NCBI GenBank assembly: GCA_037349105.1 | Contig: JAYJMM010000117.1 | Coordinates: 2,914,001-2,978,000 of the forward strand | Source of the DNA: Limnomonas spitsbergensis | Taxonomy: Eukaryota > Chlorophyta > Chlorophyceae > Chlamydomonadales | Direction: 5' to 3' | DNA: 64,000 nt | In this document: piece by piece, positions 56,601-64,000 of the stretch | Layout of the letters: each line of letters starts with the position of its first letter | Numbering within the stretch: the stretch's first letter is position 1 | The notes under the pieces: model-generated | What the model was told of the DNA's origin: nothing | Seen by the model: only the letters and a program-made list of their open reading frames with translations | The model's database searches: none | Translations under genes and position numbers: made by a program

Positions 56601-57608
56601 GTATCAATTGACCTCTGCCCCACCATAGCCCACCCTCTCAAGTCCCTTATCAATCCGCCTCTGTCCCACCCAAAGTCCTAACACACCGTGGGGATCATAT
56701 CCTCTTGGAAGGCGCCTGTTGTGAGCACGTTGACAAGGGAGCTCTTCCCGGCGTTCTGAAGCCCAATGAGGGACAGCTCCATTTCCCTCGTCCAAAACAG
56801 GCTGCACAGGTTTGAGGTTAAAAATATGAGAAATGTGCAGCAGGTAAGTGCTACGAGGGCTCCATGTTCAGACATGTTGTCTGACATAACGGCTAGGTAG
56901 AGCTCTGTGTACAAATTGGGTATTTACGGCCACGAGCTTTTGGCTGTAGAGGCGTGGGGTTAGCAGCCATGTAAGATATGCAGCGAGTGGGTGTGGGTGA
57001 CAGACAAGGCAACGTGCTGCTTGACTTAAGGGGGATTTGAAAAAACATTGCGACCCAGCTGAGCTGAGGGCATCCCAGCGCGGTGTTTTGATCAGCTACA
57101 CTTTTTCGAATGTGTTCCACGTCACTGTCATAAAAAATGTGCAGCATATCTGTGCTGACCTGCTATAGGTGGGTCCCGTAAAGACCGGGTATTGGCAGCC
57201 ATATGATGGGCAGCTGAGCAGCAGGCCAGGGCCGCAAGCTGTCAGCCTCATTCAGTGTCCCTGATCCCAGAGTTTTCATGTTCCATTCGGATCAAGATGT
57301 ACGATTGCATGATTGAACAGAAGGGGATGCCGTGTCGCCCGTTCCGCATGGGAGCTCCCCATGTTCTGTTGGGTCCCAGGGCTTGAGCCCAGTGAAATGC
57401 TCCCGGAGCGGGGAACTGAGGTGATTAAGTGTATGACGAAGAGCTGAATGAACATGAATGGCTTGCATTGCCACAGAGCGCTTGACGCGCACAGGCGGGT
57501 GACAACTGACAAGTATCGGGGGCAACGGGCAACGATCTAACAACGCATCGACACACCCACTCCTCACCTCCTCAGCCAGTCCAGCATTTGGGAAAATAGC
57601 TTGAACAT
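53670..57608 (-). CDS. ARL8: ARL8 small GTPase, 5 exons, complete
   Basis: Exons 57608-57568, 56801-56687, 55189-55031, 54524-54390, 53774-53670 join in phase to 184 aa (human ARL8B 186). ARL8 recruits effectors to lysosomes/vacuoles and drives their transport. The amphipathic N-terminus [17 protein letters not shown] lacks Gly2, as ARL8 does (membrane binding by acetylated Met rather than myristate). The P-loop is GLQNAGKSS (residues 27-35), switch I EDMIPTVGFNM, switch [22 protein letters not shown]4 NKSD and G5 SISCK. All nucleotide-binding motifs are intact, so the protein should be active. It is head-to-head with RPN12. Confidence 0.96.
54300..54370 (-). repeat. Decayed copy of ARL8 exon 4 donor half
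   Basis: GCCCAGCCATTCCATGATCTGCTGCG and AGAGCGCCTGCCATC repeat the exon 4 sequence at 54395-54445 with its GTAATG donor side lost, about 95 bp apart. Confidence 0.75.
54785..55030 (-). repeat. Copies of ARL8 exon 3 donor edge
   Basis: Units CTGAACGCTGCGGCATGCTC...CGAGACGCACCTCCATACTG occur at about 54890-54955 and 54978-55040 (the latter includes the real donor). A weaker unit lies at 54790-54860. Confidence 0.85.
55250..55470 (-). repeat. Two pseudo-exon copies of ARL8 exon 3 acceptor half
   Basis: Minus-strand sequence at 55405-55465 still reads [19 protein letters not shown], and 55255-55310 reads [17 protein letters not shown]. Both are decayed copies of exon 3 ([19 protein letters not shown]) lying upstream of it in intron 2. 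Confidence 0.88.
55750..55885. repeat. Inverted-repeat element with CGATACGG motifs
   Basis: GGGCATGGTAGCAC (55750-55763) and its exact reverse complement (55872-55885) flank two tandem halves of about 60 bp (CACGATACGGCATGAT...GGTTCAGC(T/C)GGATTGT). Could be a small MITE-like insert in ARL8 intron 2. Confidence 0.75.
56392..56535. repeat. 38-bp minisatellite, four copies
   Basis: CTTACTCAGAGTGGGTATGA-containing units of exactly 38 bp in ARL8 intron 2. Confidence 0.92.
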
Positions 57609-57936
57609 TTCGTTCGTATCTCGATTGCGACGATTGCGACTGGAAGGACTAGAGAAGTAGAGATGCTTCTATGGGGTTGTCGGTGGGGGAAAGGGCGGAA
57701 AGATATTTGATGCCGAGAGTGTGCGAGACCCAGTGTCGAAAATTGATGCAACCCTTTACTGATGCCGAAGCTTGTGATTACACAAATCGAAATGTCTGAT
57801 CGCCCTCGCGGGGCGATAGGTGCTGAAGGGGAAAAGGGGGAGGGTTTCAGGGGTTTGGTCACGCTGTCCCGGGGATGAGGTCATGTCCTGCGTATTCAAG
57901 CTCTAGACTGCCTGTCCTGGGCACCCATATATAAAT
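57609..57936. promoter_or_regulatory. Divergent promoter region, ARL8 / RPN12
   Basis: 328 bp separate the two start codons. No TATA box at a useful distance is clear, although CATATATAAATATG immediately precedes the RPN12 ATG. Two 9-bp TCGATTGCG/ACGATTGCG repeats lie at 57621-57640. Confidence 0.5.
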
Positions 57937-59127
57937 ATGTCGAATATCAAGGCTGCCACGCAAGAGCTAGAGAAGTTCAAAGCAAGTCGAAACAGACATC
58001 TTCATACATCTTCCATCTCGCACTAGCTGGGTGCTGACAGAACCTCCCTTTTTCGTTAGGCCGCTTACACATCCAATGACCTGCGAACTGCGGAGACACT
58101 CTTGGGACAGTTGAAGGTAAAAATAAGGGTGATCAGATCTTGTAGCACCGCAATCGATTCCGGCATTTGACTGTGACCGTGCACTTTGCCATCCGCAGTT
58201 GAAGCTCATCCAGATGCCTTCTCTGCCGCCTATGTTTGAGAAGACAGCAACAGCTGCGCAAGAACTCAGCCTAGCACGTAAGAGCACATGCTTTTGCATG
58301 CAGCAGTGCTGGGAGCAACAGTCTCCATTGTATGGAAGGAGGCATTCTGTATAACCTCCCGTGGAATGTTGTGGGAATGGAAAATTGTACATGCACAGTA
58401 CGGTACATGCTCCATGCTGCTATATATCCCGTGATGCCTCATGGCAGCTGTACAGCCTCATGGTCGGTCATGGCTGGTGTACACTGTGCCGAAATATAAC
58501 CAGAATGGGCCTGGACGGTATCATGCTGCCACAGAGAAGATATGATCTTCTGCAGGCGATCATCCTGCTCTATTTCCCCCGTTTGATTTGTGAGCTCCTG
58601 TTTGTTGCACACCATCCATAATTTGCCACGAAGTCCTGAAATGTGTGCATCCAATCTGAAGCGACACTTGAGCTGATGCCTCCAAGAGCATTTGGAGCAC
58701 CAGTCTCGAAGCCGATGTTTGCGGTGGCACCTAGGCAGAAACACTATAAGTTAATGTTTTCAGTGGAATTAAAGCTGCATGAATGCAAATTACTCTCTTT
58801 TGTCTCGAACAGGCACTGTCCTGGGTCCTTTATATTGGTTGTTCCCATTGTTCAATTGACGGTGCAACAAACCACCTGTGACAGACCGCTGGGTGGCCAC
58901 CACTGGTCCCATGAGCACGGAACCTTGGCCGGCCTATGACTTGTTGCCCAAGCAGCAGGGATTACTGCATCAAGCCTCCTCGGCTTTTAGACTTGACGTA
59001 GCTGGCATGTAGCTTCAGCCTAAACCAAGCGGAGCTTGTTTCCGAGCACACTGGGTCGATGTCAGTGCGCTCAATGTACCGGTTTGACTTCAGGGCCAAG
59101 GACACCACCACCAAGGAGCGTGGACTG

Positions 59128-59225
<98 letters not shown>

Positions 59226-62200
59226 CCGGTCTCTATCTCTCTTTCTTACGCGCACTGTCCTTAATCCCTTGTAGGGGATATCTTCGAGCATGCAGCGATG
59301 TACAGCTTGAGGACGAAGGATGACGCCACCATGGAGCGCAGCTTCACGCAGGTCAAATCCTTTTATGCAGACACACGGTAAGGACTGAATCAGGAACAGA
59401 AAACCCTAAACCCTCCAAATTTTTCTTTGCTGTCACTCAGTGAGAAGCCTCCCTCAAAATTCCTCTTCAGCTGACAAAAGGTTGGAAGGCACCCTCAGCA
59501 ACACATGAGTCCCGTGTTGTCAGCAGTGTACAAAGCCTATGACATGGGACTTGCTCATCGTGGGTCTGCAACCCGGAATCCCTGCAGCCCTGAAATTCTT
59601 ACCCGTGCTTGTGTCTGTACCCAGTTTGGCTTTTAGATGGTGTGCATAAAACACTGCAGATCCATGCCAAGAACAAAAATAGCATTACATAAATATCTCT
59701 TATGATACCGATACTGTAGATTTGATCCGCCTTGCCGCACCGAAAGAAATGTATATATTTGTAAGCAATTAGGACGCCCTATGGCGGAAATTTCATGTTC
59801 AGGGGCTCTTGGTTACAGTGTAGGGGGGGCGAGGTGGGTGCGGTATTTTCTGCCAAGGCGTCCTTTTCACGCATCCCCGATATAAATTATTTGTTCATCC
59901 ACTCCAACTTATCAGGAACCCTTTACATTGTTTATTTTCCAGGAAGGCAGAGGGATTCACAGTGCATTTGTAATACACTCGTTTACTTATTCATAAATAA
60001 CAAGAATGGCCTGCCCCCCCCCGTTTGTAGGACGCTGCTGCCCCGCTCGTCACAGGAGCCTGCGGTGCTGGGTTTGGATCTCTTGCGGCTTCTGGTTCAG
60101 AACCGCATTGCTGAGTTCCACACGGACCTCGAGCTCATCCCTCCTGAGGTGCGTGTGGGCTGGTGGACAGTGCTGTTTCAGGAGGCTGCCTTTGGTTTGT
60201 GAGCTGGTTGCGTTGGCTTGTGAGTTGCGAGCTCTCCATGACATCCCCTGGTGCGCTGCTTGTTTAGGCTTTAGAGCTTGAAGTACAATTGCACAACTGT
60301 GTGAGCATCTAAAATCAATCAAGGGGAGTGCTCTGGCCGACTGGAATGTATGGTTTTGCACTCTGGGGGTCTAGGGGTGATGATGTCCCCATCAGAGGGG
60401 CTGAGTGGGCTGAGAGGTGTTGGCTGTGCAATAAAAGTGCCAAGTCACGATCAGTGATTCTTCAAGTGATGTTGGCCATTGTTGTTGGGTACTGAAATTC
60501 TCAAAACAAGCGCCGCAGGCGTCAAAAATCCCCGATTCTCAGTGTTTCCCGCTCGTTTTCGTGATTTTTCCGGTACCGAGCGACTGCGTTAGACTCCGTG
60601 ACCATTAATTGTTCGATACAGTGTTTCGGTACGAGTCGTATCCAGGACCCACTAAAAGAATCACTGGTTACGAGGGAGATCATGGGATAGGGGGGAGGGA
60701 GGTCCTCGCTCAGCAAACCTACCACTAATGAAAGTGCCCAGGTCATGGGGGGAAAGGGGGTAAGGTGCTTGCTCTGCCATCGTACTTCCCAGGTCGCAGG
60801 GAGGAGGGGCGGTTGAGAGGTTATTGCTGTGCAACCCTGTTGCCCAGGTCGCAGGGGGTGGGTGGGGAGAGGTGCTTGTGTTGCAACCCTGCCAGCGAGG
60901 TGGCCAATTTACTTTGTGATGTTGCAAGGTCCATGAAATTAACCTTTAAGATGACATTGCCAACTCAGGTTGTCCTTTGTGTTCAATGTGAGATAAGGTC
61001 TGATGCGTCTACGAATCCACGCCCTTCACATGGTCAGGGAGTGCAGGCCTGCTACTCATTTACTGCCGCAGAGGATGAGTGAGGTTGTGAGCTCTTGCCT
61101 GCAAACATCCGCCCCTGTTTGCGCAGGAGCAAGACAGCCCTGCCATTCAGTATGCCGTCCAGATGGAGCAGTGGCTGATGGAGGGTGCTTACAACAAGGT
61201 GGGACCTTGAGTGGTCTGTAGGGTTTAGGGTGCTCAGGAGGTGTCCAAGATTGAGGGTTACATGGGATTTAGGGTTAGGCAAACTTGAGTGGTGCCCAGG
61301 GCTCAAGGAACTCGACTGATGTTCAGCTCTGGGGCCCTTAAAAGCTGATGCCTGTCCCCCATTTCCCACCCTTGACCTGCCACTCTCCCTATATCCCCAC
61401 ACCCTTCCCCGCATTTGAGCAGGTGCTTCTGGCTAGCAAGAACCTCCCTTCCGAGGCGCACACAATGCTGGTGCAACAGGTCGCATCCACAGTCAGGTTG
61501 GTGCCAATTGAGGAGTGCGAGGCTGCTAATGGGGTAGCATGAGGCTGCTGTCTTAAAGAAAGTACGAGACGTACCTCACATCAGGAGAGGACTGATTTTT
61601 TTATTCAGAGCACCAGGTCGCGTCTCTTGCCTCGGGGGGTTTTCCCCTGCACACTAGGATCCTGTGCGGCTTCTTGACCTGGAGTCGTCAGGAGATGAGC
61701 GAGCCACGTCCTCAGTGCACCAGGCTGGGTCCGTACTCGGGTTTCTCAGCCTCACTTTGTTCTTTTTACCGCGTACGTGGATCCTGCAGGCTGATTGCCG
61801 ATCTTACCATCTGACAGGCCTCATCCTGTCAGACAGTGCATCGTCGTCCGATTTGTCTTCTCGCATGTTTGGATCCAGTATGGGTTCATGGCCTCATGCC
61901 ATCAGATTGTTTATTTTGGCGTGCTCAGATCCTGCGTGGCCTCATGTCATTAGACCGTGCTTGGTGTGTTACCCTAAATACCAGTGATTATATCGGCAAA
62001 ACTCAAATTGAAATACAGGTAGGATGAAGACAAGTTTGTTTGCTGAAATGAAAAAGTTAAATACCTGAGTGTAAATGCGAGAATTACCGGTAATGATAAA
62101 ATGCAGGTCACTATGCATATACACTTTTGCAAATGTATGGACAGCAAAGCTCACACAAGTGGCTCGTAGACTGAAAGCATTGTGAGCCATTATAAAACAC

Positions 62201-62992
62201 CCGGCTTGACATGGTGAGTACCAGCACCTGCACATTTGTTAATCTTGACCCTGAACCCTGTCTCATAGGGACGAGATTGCCAGCTGCAGCGAGAAGGCTT
62301 ATGCCAGGCTTCGGCTCAAGGATGCACAGAAGATCATGATGTTCGACTCTGAGGCGGCCGTGCGCGAGTACGCCGAGAAGGTAGGGCTCAAGAATGGCTT
62401 GCGGTCCCCTATGATACAATTTGTGTTATGTGTTCTCATCCAAGCACCCTACACCCCAAAACTTGGGAGCTGGCTGTGCACAAGAACGAGGACAAGGTAG
62501 AGGTGAAGAGGAGCTTCCTGTTCTTCCCTTGATACTCTCTCAGTGGAAATACCTTCTTCGGGAGCACCCTGCACCCCATCTTTGGATCAGTATCTTCTCC
62601 GGGAACTGCTGCCAGTATTCTAATAAGCGCACTTGATGTACATTGAAAAAGTGAACATCCTTGCGTGTGGCCAGGGGTCATGTGCTGCAATCCCTATTTC
62701 CTGGGACTCTGGCCATCTGCTGATCATGTTTTGGTCCCCGCTGGCCCAGCAATGGCCTGAAGGCTACCGTGCAAAGGCACGCAACGCCTACACGCTTAGT
62801 CCTTCAGCACTAAGAACAACACTGACTGCTGCCCCTTGTTGCCTGCTGCAGCACTCATGGCCGATTCATGATGGCTTCATCACGTTTGCCCAGCCTGAAG
62901 CTGCCGTCGCCGCTGCTGCCAAGGACGCAGCGTCCATCAGCCTGATCAGTAATGCACTCGTGTATGCGAAAGAGCTGGAGAGGATTGTATAG
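57937..62992 (+). CDS. RPN12: 26S proteasome lid subunit RPN12/PSMD8, 9 exons, complete
   Basis: Exons 57937-57981, 58060-58116, 58199-58277, 59275-59377, 60031-60148, 61127-61198, 61423-61496, 62269-62380, 62852-62992 join in phase to 266 aa (plants 267). It is a structural subunit of the regulatory lid, nuclear and cytosolic, incorporated last during lid assembly. Hallmarks are [17 protein letters not shown] at the N-terminus, [25 protein letters not shown], the near-invariant [43 protein letters not shown] in the PCI/winged-helix part, and the C-terminus [15 protein letters not shown]. Intron 1 has a GC-AG boundary (AAA/GCAAGT); all others are GT-AG. Exon 4 follows an extreme (CT)n tract. 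Confidence 0.97.
59040..59130 (+). repeat. Possible decayed copy of RPN12 exon 4
   Basis: Sequence reads [17 protein letters not shown] against [15 protein letters not shown] in exon 4, and its upstream CCGAGCACACTGGGTCGATG resembles TCGAGCATGCAGCGATG. It lies just before the (CT)n tract in intron 3. Confidence 0.5.
59131..59222 (+). repeat. (CT)46 microsatellite
   Basis: Uninterrupted CT dinucleotides, 52 bp upstream of the exon 4 acceptor, forming a very long polypyrimidine tract. Gives false Leu-Ser and Arg-Glu reading frames. Confidence 0.97.
60660..60900 (+). repeat. Degenerate 60-70 bp repeats in RPN12 intron 5
   Basis: CCCAGGTCATGGGG / CCCAGGTCGCAGGG units followed by GAGAGGTNNTTGCT and GCAACCCTG recur about 3-4 times. 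Confidence 0.75.
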
Positions 62993-64000
62993 TGTGCTGT
63001 GTTGGGCAGCTGATTGGCTAAATTGGGTTTTTGATACTTTCAGGGAACAGTGCACCGGTGGGTGAGGGGTTTTCTCTCCCTTAACTGTGATGCCTCTTTT
63101 GTGGACATGAGGCATTTGCTTCGTGATGTGGCTGCTGTCGATTACTACATTGCAAAGCACAGCCATGGCTGAGCATTGGGTTCGGGTGCCCACGCAGCTA
63201 TACATAGAGAAACACATGACAGAGTAGATCCAAGCATATGCAAGGGAGCTAGGAAGGGGACTTGGGGCAAGGATTCAAACATTCAAACGAGTTTCGGGTG
63301 ACGCCTAATATTTACGTGAAATACGACGCCAGAAATGAGGGACTCCAAAAGCGCGTGTCCACGCCTAATATTAGAGACGGGTTAGGCTTCGCTTCTCTGG
63401 AGGAATGGGGCCCCTAACCTTGATTGCACAGGGAGACATGTACCCGAGTTTCGAAGAAACGGCAGGGATTGTACAACCATCTTCAGTCGGATCCGCGTGG
63501 ACGTTTCGAAGTCCGCGTTCTCGTCCGTTCCGGCTGCGTTCGGCCCCATTTTTGCAGCGTTCGTGTTTTTGCTGTATCCGAATCTTTTTCCTTCAACGGG
63601 GCAGAGCAGGAGCCGGCCCGAGGCTGCCCAACGGCCTGAAATCGCTGTTCTGACGTGAAGCCTCCGGTACCCAACTTCTATCCGTCCTTTTTGTAGACTG
63701 CCTGCGGCCGTGCATCTGATCTGCCAACTGCTGTGTACTGTAATGCTGCCTAGCCTCTACTTGTCGCTTGTTCCCTACTGCTCTTACTTGCTGCCCAACT
63801 TCTGCTCCTGCATACTGTTGCCCTGTTTCCTGCTCTTCAAGTTGACCTTCTGCCCAGTCTCTTGCTCCTACTGCCAATATTGCATGCAGCCCAAGTTCTA
63901 TTCTTGTGTACCGTACAGCGTACTGCCATGTTGCCCATCTTCAACTCCTAAATGCAGCCCTATTGCCCAAATGACAGGCGCCCAACTAGCAGGCACCCAA
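62993..64000. other. Region downstream of RPN12, no supported gene
   Basis: Probable 3' UTR to about 63200. The motif ACGCCTAATATT occurs twice (63301, 63361). A CpG-rich segment at 63440-63650 could be the 5' part of another gene running off the window, but the frames (71-82 codons) show no domain. From 63700 onward a degenerate, pyrimidine-rich repeat (TGCCCAACTTCTGCTCCTGC-like) is present, ending in AGGCGCCCAACTAGC. Confidence 0.4.

Overview
The window is nuclear DNA of a eukaryote, most probably a green alga (chlorophyte, perhaps a prasinophyte-grade lineage; this is inference). The reasons are a high density of GT-AG introns in every gene, plant-like replicative polymerase and proteasome proteins, TTTAGGG-type telomere-like motifs inside introns, hAT and LINE relics, and very heavy minisatellite content. 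I see no bacterial operon, CRISPR array, rRNA or convincing tRNA.

Six spliced genes can be rebuilt exon by exon, with every splice phase consistent. (1) Minus strand 28513-1843: the DNA polymerase delta catalytic subunit (POLD1), 33 exons, 1092 aa, complete. (2) Plus strand 28972-35869: a 12-exon, 601-aa protein with an N-terminal PTB/PH-like region, a PH domain, a long Gly-rich and poly-Gln linker and a C-terminal WW domain. (3) Plus strand 40243-42690: an SLC35C2-like nucleotide-sugar/drug-metabolite-type transporter, 8 exons. (4) Plus strand 44201-49559: an unrecognised single-pass membrane protein with a C-terminal coiled coil, 4 exons. (5) Minus strand 57608-53670: the small GTPase ARL8, 5 exons, 184 aa. 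(6) Plus strand 57937-62992: the 26S proteasome lid subunit RPN12/PSMD8, 9 exons, 266 aa. Genes 1/2 and 5/6 are head-to-head pairs sharing short intergenic promoters of 458 and 328 bp. Between genes 2 and 3 lies a deletion-derivative hAT element. Between genes 4 and 5 lie two degenerate LINE fragments, whose 3' tail recurs at several other sites.

The most striking property is how the introns are built. In most of the larger POLD1 introns, and in introns or flanks of the other genes, the intron consists largely of decayed tandem copies of the edge of the neighbouring exon together with its splice site. Examples are copies of the exon 10 acceptor edge filling all of intron 9, 48-bp in-frame copies of the exon 10 donor edge, four copies of the exon 26 donor edge, and three copies of the terminal POLD1 exon, one of which is an intact alternative last exon. 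Beyond these are pure minisatellites: about 2.06 kb of an 11-bp unit and about 2.2 kb of a 43-bp unit inside POLD1. Two perfect long fold-back palindromes (arms of 34 and 31 bp, each with a 9-nt loop) look like template-switch products.

The genes are housekeeping (replication, protein turnover, lysosome/vacuole trafficking, Golgi transport, phosphoinositide/WW adaptor) and do not form one pathway. The long uninterrupted reading frames seen in the window are nearly all artefacts of stop-free minisatellites.
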